This document shows positions 25,005-35,244 of a stretch of 64,000 nt of DNA, piece after piece. The notes beneath the pieces are model-generated. The model did not search any database. It was not told where the DNA came from and worked only from the letters and a program-made list of their open reading frames with translations. Position 1 is the stretch's first letter. Each line of letters starts with the position of its first letter. Both the position numbers and the translations under genes were made by a program. The DNA lies in contig NZ_BMTV01000016.1 in assembly GCF_014649855.1 (NCBI RefSeq), forward strand, positions 1 through 64,000. The letters run 5' to 3'. The DNA is from Streptomyces roseolus (GTDB taxonomy: Bacteria > Actinomycetota > Actinomycetes > Streptomycetales > Streptomycetaceae).

Positions 25005-27670
25005 GCCGTCTCCACCACGAGACGCTCGACGGCGGCGATGGCCTCGCCGACGGCCTCCGGGTTCTGGCCGCCGCCCTGGGCGACGTCCGGCTTGCCGCCG
25101 CCACCGCCGCCGAGGGTCTTGGCGGCGGTGCGGACCAGCTCGCCGGCCTTGAGACCGCGCTCGCGGGCGGCCTCGTTGGTGGCGATGACCGTCAGCGGCT
25201 TGCCGTTGGCCGTGGTGAAGAGGGCCACGACGGCCGGGCGGTCGGACGGGATGCGGCCGCGCACGTCGAGGACGAGCCTGCGCAGGTCGTCGGCGCCGGT
25301 GCCGTCCGGGACCTGGCCGGTGACCAGGGCGAGGCCGCGGATGTCCCTGGCGGAGTCGACCAGGCCGGCGGCGGCCTGGAGGACCTTCTCCGCGCGGAAC
25401 TTCTCGATCTCCTTCTCGGCGTCCTTCAGCTTGCCGAGCATGGAGGAGATCTTCTCCGGCAGCTCCTCCGGGCGGCCCTTGACCAGCTCCTGGAGCTGGG
25501 CGACGACCGTGTGCTCCTTGGCGAGGAAGTTGTACGCGTCGACGCCGACCAGGGCCTCGATGCGGCGCACGCCGGAGCCGATGGAGGACTCGCCGAGCAG
25601 CTTCACCAGACCCAGCTGGGCGGTGTTGTGGACGTGCGTGCCGCCGCACAGCTCCTTGGAGAAGTCGCCGATGGTGACGACGCGGACCTGCTCGCCGTAC
25701 TTCTCGCCGAACTCGGCGATGGCGCCCTGGCGCTTGGCCTCGTCGATCGGCATGACCTCGGCGTGGACCTCCAGCTCGCGCGCGAGGACCTCGTTGATCT
25801 TCTGCTCGACGTCCATGAGGACCGTGCCGGGGACGGCGTTCGGCGAACCGAAGTCGAAGCGGAAGCGGCCGGGCTGGTTCTCGGAACCGGCCTGGGCGGC
25901 CGTCGGGCCGAGGGCGTCGCGCAGCGCCTGGTGGGTGAGGTGGGTGGCCGAGTGGGCGCGGGCGATGGCCCGGCGGCGGCGCACGTCGATCGTGGCGTAG
26001 GCGGTGGAGCCCACGGTCACCTCGCCGACCTGGACCGAGCCCTTGTGCACCGAGACGCCCGGGACGGGCTGTTGTACGTCGCGGACCTCGATCACGGCGC
26101 CGGAGTGCAGCCGGATGCGGCCCTGGTCGGCGATCTGGCCGCCGCCCTCGGCGTAGAAGGGAGTGCGGTCGAGGACGACCTCGATCTCGTCGCCCTCGGA
26201 GGCGGCCGGGGACGGGACGCCGTTCACCAGGAGGCCGACGACCGTGGACTCGCCCTCGGTGTTGGTGTAGCCGGTGAACTGGGTGGCGCCGGAGGTGTCG
26301 GCGATCTCGCGGTAGGCGGAGACGTCGGCGTGACCGGTCTTCTTGGCCTTGGCGTCGGCCTTGGCCCGGTCCCGCTGCTCCTGCATCAGGCGGCGGAAGC
26401 CGGCCTCGTCCACGGAGAGGCCCTGCTCGGCGGCCATCTCCAGGGTGAGGTCGATCGGGAAGCCCCAGGTGTCGTGGAGCAGGAAGGCCTTCTCGCCGGC
26501 GAGGACCGTGCCGCCGGCGGCCTTGGTCTCGGTGACGGCCGTGTCGAGGATGTTCGTGCCGCCCTTGAGGGCCTTCAGGAACGCGGCCTCCTCGGCGAGG
26601 GCGACCGTCTCGATGCGCTTGCGGTCGGTCTCCAGCTCCGGGTACTGCTCGCCCATGGTCCTGATGACCGTGTCGACGAGCTCGCCGACGACCGGGCCGG
26701 TGGCGCCGAGCAGGCGCATGTTGCGGACGGCGCGGCGCATGATGCGGCGGAGCACGTAGCCGCGGCCCTCGTTGCCCGGGGTGACGCCGTCGCCGATGAG
26801 CATGACCGAGGTGCGCATGTGGTCGGCGACCACGCGCAGCGAGACGTCGCTGTCCTTGGCCTTGCCGTAGGCGACGCCGGTGAGCTCGGTGGCCTTGTCG
26901 ATGACGACCTTGAGGGTGTCCGTCTCGTACATGTTCTGGACGCCCTGGAGGATCATCGCCAGGCGCTCCAGGCCGAGGCCCGTGTCGATGTTCTTCGACG
27001 GCAGCTCGCCGAGGATCGGGAAGTCCTCCTTGCCGGAGCCCTCGCCGCGCTCGTACTGCATGAAGACGAGGTTCCAGATCTCCACGTACCGCTCGTCGTT
27101 GACGGCCGGGCCGCCCTCGACGCCGAACTCGGGGCCGCGGTCGTAGTTGATCTCGGAGCAGGGGCCGCAGGGGCCGGGGACGCCCATCGACCAGTAGTTG
27201 TCCTTCTTGCCGAGGCGCTGGATGCGCTCGGCGGGGACGCCGACGACGTCGCGCCAGATGCGCTCGGCCTCGTCGTCCTCCAGATAGACGGTGATCCAGA
27301 GCTTCTCCGGCTCGAGCCCGTAGCCGCCGTGCTCGACCGGGGTGGTCAGCAGCTCCCAGGCGAGCTTGATGGCGCCTTCCTTGAAGTAGTCGCCGAAGGA
27401 GAAGTTGCCGCACATCTGGAAGAACGTGCCGTGGCGGGTGGTCTTGCCGACCTCTTCGATGTCGGGCGTGCGGACGCACTTCTGCACGCTGGAGGCGCGC
27501 GTGAAGGGCGGCTTGACCTCCCCCAGGAAGTAGGGCTTGAAGGGCACCATGCCGGCGGGGACGAGCAGCAGAGTCGGGTCGTCCGCGATGAGCGACGCCG
27601 AAGGGACGACGGTGTGCCCGCGCTCCTCGAAGAAGCTCAGCCAGCGGCGGCGGATTTCAGCCGACTCCAT
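25001..27670 (-). CDS. alaS: Alanyl-tRNA synthetase
   Basis: AlaS charges tRNA-Ala. The 889-residue protein has a class II catalytic domain (residues 1-240; [15 protein letters not shown] and [18 protein letters not shown]), a tRNA-recognition region, an editing domain with [11 protein letters not shown] and CGGTHVHNT carrying the metal-binding His/Cys residues, and a C-terminal oligomerisation domain with a GGGGGGKPD glycine motif. It starts at ATG 27670, which shares one base with the upstream stop (TGATG). No frameshift is seen. Confidence 0.98.
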   Translation of the reverse strand: MESAEIRRRWLSFFEERGHTVVPSASLIADDPTLLLVPAGMVPFKPYFLGEVKPPFTRASSVQKCVRTPDIEEVGKTTRHGTFFQMCGNFSFGDYFKEGAIKLAWELLTTPVEHGGYGLEPEKLWITVYLEDDEAERIWRDVVGVPAERIQRLGKKDNYWSMGVPGPCGPCSEINYDRGPEFGVEGGPAVNDERYVEIWNLVFMQYERGEGSGKEDFPILGELPSKNIDTGLGLERLAMILQGVQNMYETDTLKVVIDKATELTGVAYGKAKDSDVSLRVVADHMRTSVMLIGDGVTPGNEGRGYVLRRIMRRAVRNMRLLGATGPVVGELVDTVIRTMGEQYPELETDRKRIETVALAEEAAFLKALKGGTNILDTAVTETKAAGGTVLAGEKAFLLHDTWGFPIDLTLEMAAEQGLSVDEAGFRRLMQEQRDRAKADAKAKKTGHADVSAYREIADTSGATQFTGYTNTEGESTVVGLLVNGVPSPAASEGDEIEVVLDRTPFYAEGGGQIADQGRIRLHSGAVIEVRDVQQPVPGVSVHKGSVQVGEVTVGSTAYATIDVRRRRAIARAHSATHLTHQALRDALGPTAAQAGSENQPGRFRFDFGSPNAVPGTVLMDVEQKINEVLARELEVHAEVMPIDEAKRQGAIAEFGEKYGEQVRVVTIGDFSKELCGGTHVHNTAQLGLVKLLGESSIGSGVRRIEALVGVDAYNFLAKEHTVVAQLQELVKGRPEELPEKISSMLGKLKDAEKEIEKFRAEKVLQAAAGLVDSARDIRGLALVTGQVPDGTGADDLRRLVLDVRGRIPSDRPAVVALFTTANGKPLTVIATNEAARERGLKAGELVRTAAKTLGGGGGGKPDVAQGGGQNPEAVGEAIAAVERLVVETA

Positions 27671-28020
27671 CAGTGGTCCTCATTCCGGTTGTACGAGATC
27701 GTGCGCGACGAAAACGTGGTCGTGGTCTTGTGCGGGGTGGGGCCGAGGGCGGCCCGGCGGCGGGGCTCGGGGAGCTCCCGGTCCGCGGGAGGCGCTGCGT
27801 CGAGGCCGAGTGCCTCGCCCAGTTCGGCCTCCCGCTGGACCATGCCCGCCCTCACGTCGAGGGCGAAGTCCTTGAGCCGGTGGCCCGCCTCGACCGCCTT
27901 GTTCGCGGCCTGTGCCGCGAGGCTCTCGGGGGTCAGCTGCTGGATCTTGCGGTTGACCTTGGTGGTGGCCCAGACGCCGGCGGCTGCGCCGGCCGTGAAC
28001 CAGAACGTACGGCGGAACAT
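27670..28020 (-). CDS. Small actinobacterial membrane-anchored protein (DUF6167-like)
   Basis: The function is unknown. The 116-residue product starts [20 protein letters not shown], a short basic-hydrophobic anchor, followed by [20 protein letters not shown] and an amphipathic helix, then a polar Pro/Arg-rich tail. I recall this as the DUF6167 type found before alaS in Streptomyces. Its stop shares a base with the alaS ATG, so it is co-translated with the synthetase. It is 5 bases from the DUF948 gene upstream. Confidence 0.8.
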   Translation of the reverse strand: MFRRTFWFTAGAAAGVWATTKVNRKIQQLTPESLAAQAANKAVEAGHRLKDFALDVRAGMVQREAELGEALGLDAAPPADRELPEPRRRAALGPTPHKTTTTFSSRTISYNRNEDH

Positions 28021-28025
28021 CGCGG

Positions 28026-28466
28026 CTATCGGCCCTTCTGCTTCCGGCGCCGTGCGACCGGCACGGTACGGCCGACGATCACAGTACGGCGCCCGGCGGC
28101 GGGCGCCCCCTCCCCGCGGTCCCGGTCGCGGCCGAGCGCCTTGCGGACCCCGTAGCCGAAGGCGGCGACCTTGACGAGCGGGCCCCCGAAGGTGGAGGCG
28201 ACGGTCGTCGAGAGCGCGGAGGCGTTGGCGGTGACCTCCTGGACGTCCGAGGCGATGGCGTCGACCCGGTCCAGCTGGGTCTGCGCCGAGCGGACCGTCG
28301 CCGACGCGTCGGCGAGCAGCGGCACGGCCTGTTCGGTCACCTCGGCCACGAGCCGGGTGGTCGCCCTGAGCGTCTGCGCCAGCCTCCCCAGCACCACGGC
28401 GAGGAAGGAGACGAGGATCGCCCAGAACACGGCCACCAGGATCCCGGCAACCTCTCCACCGGTCAC
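28026..28466 (-). CDS. DUF948 membrane protein
   Basis: The function is unknown. The 146-residue product has an N-terminal transmembrane helix (GILVAVFWAILVSFLAVVL, residues 7-25) followed by a long amphipathic coiled-coil-like region (LRATTRLVAEVTEQAVPLL onward, to about residue 100) and a basic tail (VARRRKQKGR). This matches DUF948, a family of methyl-accepting-protein-like coiled coils. It starts at GTG 28466 and heads a three-gene unit with the DUF6167-like gene and alaS. Confidence 0.85.
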   Translation of the reverse strand: MTGGEVAGILVAVFWAILVSFLAVVLGRLAQTLRATTRLVAEVTEQAVPLLADASATVRSAQTQLDRVDAIASDVQEVTANASALSTTVASTFGGPLVKVAAFGYGVRKALGRDRDRGEGAPAAGRRTVIVGRTVPVARRRKQKGR

Positions 28467-28607
28467 TCCGCACCGCTCTCTGCTGTCGTCATCGGTCGTT
28501 GGGGTCCTGCGAAAAGTCGTTCCCCGAGCCTATCGCGCCGGGGCTGGGACGCCGTACCGCATTAGCGCCCGCGTTGCCGTCCCCCGCACGGGAGGCGTGC
28601 GATCGGA

Positions 28608-28637
28608 TTGTACGGAGCGCGCGCGGATGAGTACGCT
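28608..28637 (+). promoter_or_regulatory. Promoter giving a probable leaderless message for the STAND ATPase
   Basis: TTGTAC (28608-28613) and TACGCT (28632-28637) are spaced 18 bases apart. The expected start site (about 28644) is only about 3 bases before ATG 28647, and no Shine-Dalgarno sequence is present. Confidence 0.5.
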
Positions 28638-28646
28638 CCGTGTCCC

Positions 28647-30806
28647 ATGCGACGCAGCAACCTGCCGGCGGAGCTCAACCGGTTCGTGGGCCGCACCGGG
28701 GAGCGGGCCGAACTGGCCGCGCTCCTGGCCGAGTCACGTCTCGTCACCGTCCTCGGCGTGGGCGGGGTGGGCAAGACCCGACTCGCCCTGAAGACCGCCG
28801 CCGAGGTGCAGAAACGCTACGGCGACGAGGTCCGGCTCGCGGAGCTGGCGCCGCTGCGCGATCCCGGGCTCGTCGAGCACGCCCTGATCGAGGCGCTCGG
28901 CCTCACCGACCACACGCGTCGCGCGCCCCGCGAGGTGCTGGGGGAGCACCTCGCCGAGCGCCGGCTGCTCCTCGTCCTCGACGGCTTCGAGCACCTGGTG
29001 GAGGCCTGCGCCCCGCTCGTCCACGAGCTGCTCACGGCGGCTCCGGGGCTGACCGTGCTGGCCGCCGGGCGCCGGCCGCTGCGGCTGCCGGGCGAGGCGG
29101 TGCTGAGGCTGGCGCCGATGACCGAGCCGGACGCCCTCGCCCTGCTCACCGCCCGGGCGGCCGGGGCCGGCGCGCCCGTCCTCGACGCCGACGCGTCGGC
29201 GCGGGAACTGTGCCGACGGCTCGACGGGATCCCGCTCGCCCTCGAACTGGCCGCCGGCCGGCTGCCGCTGCTCTCCGTGGAACAGCTGCTGGCTCGGCTC
29301 GACGACCGCTTCCGGCTGCTCGACGGCGGGTGCGGGGCCCTCCCCCGCCACCAGACGCTGCGCACCGCGATCGGCTGGAGCCACGAACTGTGCACGCCGG
29401 AGGAGCGACTGCTGTGGGCGCGCCTCTCGGTCTTCGCCGGCCCCTTCGACCTGGAGGCCGTGGAGTACGTGTGCGGGGGCCCGGACCTGCCGCAGGACGG
29501 GATCCTCGACCTGCTGGGCGGGCTGCTCGCACAGTCGCTGGTGACCCGGGAGGACACGGCGGCGGGCCCGGGCTACCGGATGCTCGACACGGTGGCGGCG
29601 TACGGGGCGGAGTGGCTGGCGCAGCTCGGGGACACCGAGCGGATGCGGCGGCGGCACCGGGACTGGTACATGGGCCTGGCGACCTGGTGCGAGCTGGAGT
29701 GGTTCAGCCCCCGGCAGGCGGAGGTGGCGGCGCGGACGGCGGCGGCGCTGCCGAACCTGCGGGCGGCGCTCGACCTGTGCCTGGAGCTGCCGGAGGACGC
29801 GCACCTGGCCCAGCACCTGGCGGGGACGCTCTGGTTCGCGTGGGTGGGGTGCGGGCGGCTCGCGGAGGGGCGGCACTGGCTCGACCGGGCGCTGGCCCTG
29901 GAGTCGGGGCACGAGGAGGCGCGGCTGAAGGCGCTGTGGGTGCTCGGCCACGTGGCGGTCCTGCAGGGCGACGCGACGGCGGCGGTGGCGGCGCTGCACT
30001 CCTGCCGGGAGCGGGCGCGGGCCTCGCGGAACCGGCTGGCGGAGGCGTACGCGACACACCGGATGGGCTGTCTGGCGCTGCTCACGGACGACTTCCCGCG
30101 CGCCGAGGAGCTGCTGGGCCGGGCGCTCGACGCGTACGGCGAGCTGGGCGAGCTGAACAGCAACGTGCTGATGGGCCGGGTGGAGCTGGCGATGGCGCGG
30201 GCCTTCCGGGGCGATCTGGAGGGCGCGACGGCGATCTGCCGGGAGGTGCGGGAGGTCTGCGAGGAGCGCGGGGAGCGGTGGACGCGGGCGTACGCGCTCT
30301 ATGTGCTCGCGTACTCGGCGTGGACGCGGGACGCACTGGCGCAGGCGCGGGAACTGCTCGTGGAGTGCGTGACGATCAACCACCTCTTCCGCGACCTGGT
30401 GGGCGTGGTCCTCGCCGTGGAGCTGCTCGCGCTGGTGACGGTGAGCGAGGGCGACGCGGTGGAGGCCGCGGTGCTCCAGGGGGCGGCGCTGCCGGTGTGG
30501 GACGCGGTGGGGATCCAGCTCTTCGGCTCCGTCTCCTTCGACGGGCCGCGGGCGCTGTGCGCGGGGCGGGCGGTGGAGGAGCTGGGGGCGGAGCGGTACG
30601 AGGAGGCGCTGCGGTTCGGCCAGGGGCTGTCCCTGGACGAGACGGTGGAGCGGGCGCTCGCGGACCGGCGGCCGGGAGGGGAGGGCGGGCGGCCCGAGGA
30701 GGAGGCGGCGCGGCGGCCGTTCCGCTCCGCGCGTCCGCCGGTGGTGCCGGGAACGCGGAAGCCCGCCGGCTCCCCCACCGGCAAGGGCGGGGAAGCGGCG
30801 GGCTGA
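28647..30806 (+). CDS. STAND-type NTPase with TPR-like C-terminus, no DNA-binding domain seen
   Basis: The 719-residue protein resembles the ATPase and sensor part of AfsR/LuxR-type large regulators. An NB-ARC-like domain starts LPAELNRFVGRTGERAELAA, with Walker A GVGGVGKT at 37-44, Walker B LLLVLDGFEHLV near 110, and GIPLALELAAGRL near 205. A winged-helix-like region precedes helical TPR-like repeats (about 370-620). The C-terminal 70 residues are low-complexity. Neither an N-terminal SARP domain nor a C-terminal LuxR helix-turn-helix is present, so its output must be by protein contact or a partner. It is alone on the plus strand between divergent and convergent neighbours. Confidence 0.85.
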   Translation: MRRSNLPAELNRFVGRTGERAELAALLAESRLVTVLGVGGVGKTRLALKTAAEVQKRYGDEVRLAELAPLRDPGLVEHALIEALGLTDHTRRAPREVLGEHLAERRLLLVLDGFEHLVEACAPLVHELLTAAPGLTVLAAGRRPLRLPGEAVLRLAPMTEPDALALLTARAAGAGAPVLDADASARELCRRLDGIPLALELAAGRLPLLSVEQLLARLDDRFRLLDGGCGALPRHQTLRTAIGWSHELCTPEERLLWARLSVFAGPFDLEAVEYVCGGPDLPQDGILDLLGGLLAQSLVTREDTAAGPGYRMLDTVAAYGAEWLAQLGDTERMRRRHRDWYMGLATWCELEWFSPRQAEVAARTAAALPNLRAALDLCLELPEDAHLAQHLAGTLWFAWVGCGRLAEGRHWLDRALALESGHEEARLKALWVLGHVAVLQGDATAAVAALHSCRERARASRNRLAEAYATHRMGCLALLTDDFPRAEELLGRALDAYGELGELNSNVLMGRVELAMARAFRGDLEGATAICREVREVCEERGERWTRAYALYVLAYSAWTRDALAQARELLVECVTINHLFRDLVGVVLAVELLALVTVSEGDAVEAAVLQGAALPVWDAVGIQLFGSVSFDGPRALCAGRAVEELGAERYEEALRFGQGLSLDETVERALADRRPGGEGGRPEEEAARRPFRSARPPVVPGTRKPAGSPTGKGGEAAG

Positions 30807-30840
30807 ACACCGCGGGGGTGAGTCCTGCGCGCTGCCGAAA

Positions 30841-31455
30841 TCAGCGGGCGTAGTACTCGACGACCAGCTGCTCGTCGCAGATGACCGGGATCTCCTTGCG
30901 GTTCGGCTCGCGGTCCAGGCGGAAGGCCAGGGCCTTCAGGTTGACCTGGAGGTAGCGCGGGGTCTCGCCGTCGGGGGCGAAGCCACCCTCGCGGGCGACC
31001 TGGAACAGGGTCTTCGCGCGGGACTTCTCGCGGACCATCACGACGTCGTCGGGACGGACGCGGAAGGACGGCTTGTCGACCTTGCCGCCGTTGACCTGGA
31101 TGTGGCCGTGGACGACCATCTGACGGGCCTGGTAGATGGTGCGGGCGATGCCCGAACGCAGGACCAGGGCGTCGAGGCGGCGCTCGAGCTCGACGACCAG
31201 CGCCTCGCCCGTCTTGCCCTCGGCCTTCTTGGCGCGGTCGTAGGCGCGCGCCATCTGGCGCTCGCTGATGTCGTACTGGGCACGCAGACGCTGCTTCTCG
31301 AGCAGACGGACCTTGTAGTCCGAGTTCTGCTTGCGGCCGCGGCCGTGCTCGCCCGGCGGGTAGGGGCGGGCCTCGAAGTACTTGACGGCCTTCGGCGTCA
31401 GCGCGATGCCGAGGGCACGCGACTTCTTGACCTTGGGGCGGGCCTGGTTCGCCAT
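30841..31455 (-). CDS. rpsD: 30S ribosomal protein S4 (zinc-free form)
   Basis: S4 nucleates 30S assembly at the 5' domain of 16S rRNA. The 204-residue product has the S4 N-domain without the four-cysteine zinc knuckle (ARPYPPGEHGRGRKQNSDYK stands there), and the S4 RNA-binding domain with LDALVLRSGIARTIYQARQM and VNGGKVDKPSFRVRPDD. It starts at ATG 31455 behind GAGAGG. Unlike in many bacteria it is not in an alpha operon with rpoA; it stands alone with a long structured leader that could serve S4 autoregulation. Confidence 0.97.
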   Translation of the reverse strand: MANQARPKVKKSRALGIALTPKAVKYFEARPYPPGEHGRGRKQNSDYKVRLLEKQRLRAQYDISERQMARAYDRAKKAEGKTGEALVVELERRLDALVLRSGIARTIYQARQMVVHGHIQVNGGKVDKPSFRVRPDDVVMVREKSRAKTLFQVAREGGFAPDGETPRYLQVNLKALAFRLDREPNRKEIPVICDEQLVVEYYAR

Positions 31456-31822
31456 GAACCAACCTCTCTATCTGAACGAATACGGCTTCACCAGTGGTTA
31501 GGGAGGTCGCAATCCGCAGCCGGAAAAACCCTCCGGGTCCGCGAGGGACCCGTCGGGCAGCCGCTTCCCGGTCTGGGCACGTACGTGCAGCACGCGAACG
31601 ACCCACCGCCGGTCCCGGGAACCCGGGGGGTGGTGGGTGGCACGCGACACCTTCGAGGTGCGCGACACTCCTGGAGACCCCGCCCGGGGGCCGGGTCTCC
31701 TGCTGATCGTCCCGCTCTGGTGGCGCCGGCCTGGGGCCGGACACGGGACGCAGCGATCCCGACCAGTGTACCGGCTCCCCGGAGTGCCGCCGCCCGGGGT
31801 CCCGGGCCGGCCCGGCCGTCGG
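31456..31822 (-). other. 367-base gap: probable long structured rpsD leader
   Basis: No gene is visible. On the minus strand a candidate -10, TACACT, is at 31765-31770, and two hairpins lie between it and rpsD: CGCG-CACCT/AGGTG-CGCG at 31643-31664 and ACCCACC/GGTGGGT with inner pairs at 31601-31638. If the -10 is real, the leader is about 300 nucleotides, long for Streptomyces. Confidence 0.5.
31765..31770 (-). promoter_or_regulatory. Possible -10 of rpsD
   Basis: The minus strand reads TACACT. No recognisable -35 lies at 17-18 bases. It is the best -10 in the rarA-rpsD gap. Confidence 0.35.
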
Positions 31823-33178
31823 TCAGCCGTCGCCCTTCAGGCGCCCGCGGACCTTCTCGACCACGTCCGCGTAGCGGGCCTCGGCGCCGTAGCGGGTGGG
31901 CTCGTAGTACCGCTTGCCGTGCAGGGCGTCGGGGGCGTACTGCTGGGCGGCGATCGCGCCGGGCACGTCGTGCGGGTAGACGTACCCCTGGGCGTGGCCG
32001 AGCTTGGCGGCGCCCTTGTAGTGGCCGTCGCGGAGGTGGGCCGGTACGGGTCCCGCGAGGCCGTTCCTGACGTCCTCGCGGGCGGCGGAGATCGCGGTCG
32101 TCGCGGCGTTGGACTTGGGGGCCAGCGCCAGGGCGATGGTGGCGTGGCTGAGGGTGAGGGCGGCCTCCGGGAAGCCGATCATGGCGACGGCCTGGGCGGC
32201 GGCGACGGCGAGCGGCAGGGCCTGCGGGTCGGCGAGGCCGATGTCCTCGCTGGCGGAGATCATCAGGCGGCGGGCGATGAAGCGGGGGTCCTCCCCCGCC
32301 TCGATCATGCGGGCGAGGTAGTGCAGCGCCGCGTCCACGTCGGAGCCGCGGATGGACTTGATGAGGGCGCTGGCGACGTCGTAGTGCTGGTCGCCGTCCC
32401 GGTCGTACGTCACGGCCGCCCGGTCGACGGCCTCCTCCACGGTCCGCAGGGTGATCTCCCGCTCGCCCTTGGCGAGGGCGCCGCCGGCGGCGGCCTCCAG
32501 GGCGGTGAGGGCGCGCCGGGCGTCGCCGCCGGCGATCCGCAGCAGGTGGGCGCGGGCGTCGTCCTGGAGCTCCACGGCGCCGCCGAGGCCGCGCTCCTCG
32601 GTGACGGCCCGGTCCATGAGGCCGCTGAGGTCCTCGTCGGTGAGCGGTTCCAGGGTGAGGAGCAGGGAGCGGGAGAGGAGCGGGGAGATCACCGAGAAGT
32701 AGGGGTTCTCGGTGGTGGCGGCGATGAGGGTGACCCAGCGGTTCTCGACGGCGGGGAGCAGGGAGTCCTGCTGCGCCTTGGAGAAGCGGTGGATCTCGTC
32801 GAGGAAGAGGACGGTCTCCTTGCCGTAGCCGCCGGAGGCGCGGCGGGCGCCGTCGATGACGGCCCGGACCTCCTTGACGCCGGCGGTGATCGCGGAGAGC
32901 TCGACGAAGCGCTTGTCGGTGGCTTTGGAGACCACGTACGCGAGGGTGGTCTTGCCGATGCCCGGCGGGCCCCAGAGGATCACCGAGGAGGCGCCGGCGG
33001 GGCCTCCGCTCTCCCCGACGAGCCGCCGCAGCGGCGAGCCGGGCTTGAGAAGGTGCCGCTGGCCCACCACCTCGTCGAGGGTGCGGGGGCGCATCCGGAC
33101 CGCCAGCGGGCTGCTGGACGGGTCCTTCTCCTGGCGCTCTTCGGCGGCTGCGGTGAAAAGGTCGGGCTCCACGTCCAT
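31823..33178 (-). CDS. rarA: Replication-associated recombination ATPase RarA (MgsA)
   Basis: RarA is an AAA+ clamp-loader-like ATPase that acts at stalled replication forks. The 451-residue product has Walker [13 protein letters not shown] near residue 70, Walker [17 protein letters not shown], sensor 1 [12 protein letters not shown], and the C-terminal tetramerisation domain with [18 protein letters not shown]. It starts at ATG 33178 ([14 protein letters not shown]), which begins with the clamp-binding-like N-terminus of the family. It is 40 bases after the VKOR gene. Confidence 0.95.
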   Translation of the reverse strand: MDVEPDLFTAAAEERQEKDPSSSPLAVRMRPRTLDEVVGQRHLLKPGSPLRRLVGESGGPAGASSVILWGPPGIGKTTLAYVVSKATDKRFVELSAITAGVKEVRAVIDGARRASGGYGKETVLFLDEIHRFSKAQQDSLLPAVENRWVTLIAATTENPYFSVISPLLSRSLLLTLEPLTDEDLSGLMDRAVTEERGLGGAVELQDDARAHLLRIAGGDARRALTALEAAAGGALAKGEREITLRTVEEAVDRAAVTYDRDGDQHYDVASALIKSIRGSDVDAALHYLARMIEAGEDPRFIARRLMISASEDIGLADPQALPLAVAAAQAVAMIGFPEAALTLSHATIALALAPKSNAATTAISAAREDVRNGLAGPVPAHLRDGHYKGAAKLGHAQGYVYPHDVPGAIAAQQYAPDALHGKRYYEPTRYGAEARYADVVEKVRGRLKGDG

Positions 33179-33218
33179 GAAGCCTAGGTCACGCCACCGA
33201 CAAGCCGGGGGCCGCCGG

Positions 33219-33833
33219 TCAGCTCGTCCAGAAGTCCCACCAGCGGGTCAGGATCAGCATGCCGATGATCCCGATGTGCAGGACGGGCAGGACCCAGGTG
33301 AACTCGGCGAAGAAGGTCCGCAGGCCGGCCGGGGCGGGGACGACGCCCGCGCGGACGTTGTGCGAGGTCACGTACCAGAACATGACGATGGTGGCGACCC
33401 AGGCGAGGCAGCACCAGAGGCACAGCGAGTTGATCTCGTACAGGGACTGCTGCATGAGCCAGGTGCAGAAGCCGACGCCGAAGAGGGTGCCGGCGTTGAG
33501 GCCGAGCCAGTACCAGCGGCGGTGGCGGGCGCCCGCGAGGAGGCCGGCGCCGATGGCGATCACCATGCCGTAGGTGACCAGGCCGAGCATGGGGTTGGGG
33601 AAGCCGAAGACCGAGGCCTGCTCGCTCTTCATGATGTTCCCGCAGGAAACGATGGGGTTGAGGCTGCACCCGGGGACGAAGTTCGGGTCCTCCAGGAGCT
33701 TGAACTTGTCGAGGGTGATGACCCAGGCGGCGAGGAGCCCGGCCGCTCCGGTGATCACCAGGAGCCAGGCGAGGCCCTTGCTCGCGCCGATGGTCCCCGG
33801 CGTCCCCGTCGTCTCCGTAGCGGCTTCTCTCAT
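33219..33833 (-). CDS. Vitamin K epoxide reductase family membrane protein
   Basis: Bacterial VKOR homologues pass electrons from a DsbA-like thiol oxidase to quinone and so support disulfide formation outside the membrane. The 204-residue product has four to five hydrophobic segments, the loop pair C56 and C64 (in [12 protein letters not shown]) and the active-site CLWC at 138-141. All four essential cysteines are present. It starts at ATG 33833 with AAGGACAG directly upstream. No DsbA-like gene is next to it; the partner must be elsewhere. Confidence 0.92.
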   Translation of the reverse strand: MREAATETTGTPGTIGASKGLAWLLVITGAAGLLAAWVITLDKFKLLEDPNFVPGCSLNPIVSCGNIMKSEQASVFGFPNPMLGLVTYGMVIAIGAGLLAGARHRRWYWLGLNAGTLFGVGFCTWLMQQSLYEINSLCLWCCLAWVATIVMFWYVTSHNVRAGVVPAPAGLRTFFAEFTWVLPVLHIGIIGMLILTRWWDFWTS

Positions 33834-33917
33834 CTGTCCTTTTCCCTCGCTCGCGGGCCCGGCGGCCCCCGCCATTCTGCAACAAGGCGTACGCCATCGG
33901 GCGTTCGCGGGGCATAA

Positions 33918-33955
33918 GGAAGGGCCCGGCCGCACGCGGCGGACCGGGCCCTTCC
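33918..33955 (-). terminator. hisS terminator hairpin
   Basis: GGAAGGGCCCGG (33918-33929) pairs perfectly with 33944-33955. It is 16 bases past the hisS stop and upstream of the VKOR gene. No U-run follows. Confidence 0.65.
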
Positions 33956-33970
33956 CCCCGGGTGCGGGCG

Positions 33971-35233
33971 TCAGCCGAGCAGGTCCCGGACGGCGTCCAG
34001 GACGCCGTCGAGGGCGACCGCGCGCTGTTCGCCGGACCCCATGTCCTTGACCTGGACCACGCCCTCGGCGAGGTCGCGCTCGCCGGCGACCAGGGCGATC
34101 CGGGCGCCGGAGCGGTTGGCGTCCTTCATGGCCCCCTTGAGGCCCTTGCCGCCGAAGGAGAAGTCGGCGGCGATGCCGGCCCGGCGCAGCTCGGTGACCT
34201 TGCCGAAGAGGACGCGGCGGGCCTCCTCGCCGATCGCCACGGCGAAGACGCTGGTGGCGGCCGGAAGGTCCAGCTCGACGCCCTCCGCCTCCAGGGCGAG
34301 GACGGTCCGGTCGACGCCTAGCGCCCAGCCGACGGACGGCAGCGAGGGGCCGCCGATCATCTCGGAGAGGCCGTCGTAGCGGCCGCCGCCGCCGACGGCG
34401 GACTGGGAGCCGAGGCCGTCGTGGACGAACTCGAAGGTGGTCCGGGTGTAGTAGTCGAGGCCGCGGACCAGCTTCGGGTCGTCCTCGAAGACCACGCCGG
34501 CGGCGGTGATCAGCTCGCGGACCTGCTCGTGGTACGCCTTGCAGGCGTCGCACAGGTAGTCGCGGAGCAGCGGCGCGTCGACGAGCTGCTTCTGCACGTC
34601 CGCGCGCTTGTCGTCGAGGACCCGCAGCGGGTTGATCTCGGCGCGGCGCAGCGTCTCCTCGTCGAGGTCGAGACCGCGCAGGAAGGTCTGCAGGGCCTCG
34701 CGGTAGACGGGGCGGCACTCCTTGTCGCCGAGCGAGTTCAGCAGGATGCGGTACTGGCGCAGGCCGAGGGAGCGGTAGGCCTGGTCGGCCAGGATGATCA
34801 GCTCGGCGTCGAGCGCCGGGTCCTCGGCGCCGATCGCCTCGGCGCCGACCTGCGAGAAGTGGCGGTAGCGGCCGGCCTGGGCGCGCTCGTACCGGTAGTA
34901 GGAGCCGGAGTACCAGAGCTTGACCGGCAGGTTGCCCTGCTTGTGGAGGTTGGCCTGGAGGGCCGCGCGGAGCACGGAGGCGGTGCCCTCGGGGCGCAGG
35001 GCGAGCTGGTCGCCGCCCTTCGTGGTGAGGGTGTACATCTCCTTGGTGACGATGTCGGTGGACTCGCCGACGCCGCGGGCGAAGAGGTTCACGTCCTCGA
35101 AGCCGGGGGTCTCGACGTAGCCGTAGCCGGCGTTCCTCGCCTGGGTGGAGATGGCGTCCCGGACCGCCAGGAAGACGGCGGAGCGCGGGGGGATCAGGTC
35201 GTACGTGCCCTTGGGGGCCTGAAAGGTGCTCAC
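33971..35233 (-). CDS. hisS: Histidyl-tRNA synthetase
   Basis: HisS charges tRNA-His. The 420-residue product has class II motif 1 in the N-terminal part, motif 2 in [21 protein letters not shown], the HisA motif [15 protein letters not shown], and [15 protein letters not shown], followed by an anticodon-binding domain. I start it at GTG 35233 ([16 protein letters not shown]), which matches the family N-terminus; an in-frame GTG at 35248 overlaps the upstream stop (GTGA) and would add five residues. It is coupled to the metallo-hydrolase gene upstream, as in mycobacteria. Confidence 0.96.
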   Translation of the reverse strand: MSTFQAPKGTYDLIPPRSAVFLAVRDAISTQARNAGYGYVETPGFEDVNLFARGVGESTDIVTKEMYTLTTKGGDQLALRPEGTASVLRAALQANLHKQGNLPVKLWYSGSYYRYERAQAGRYRHFSQVGAEAIGAEDPALDAELIILADQAYRSLGLRQYRILLNSLGDKECRPVYREALQTFLRGLDLDEETLRRAEINPLRVLDDKRADVQKQLVDAPLLRDYLCDACKAYHEQVRELITAAGVVFEDDPKLVRGLDYYTRTTFEFVHDGLGSQSAVGGGGRYDGLSEMIGGPSLPSVGWALGVDRTVLALEAEGVELDLPAATSVFAVAIGEEARRVLFGKVTELRRAGIAADFSFGGKGLKGAMKDANRSGARIALVAGERDLAEGVVQVKDMGSGEQRAVALDGVLDAVRDLLG

Positions 35234-35244
35234 GGAGGTTCTCG

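Noticed and set aside
25511-28174. An 887-codon plus-strand frame opposite alaS and the two small membrane genes
   Set aside because: Shadow frame with biased composition; the minus strand genes are certain.
30760-30804. Inverted repeat of 9 bp at the end of the STAND gene as a terminator
   Set aside because: The loop is 27 bases and no T-run follows; too weak to call.
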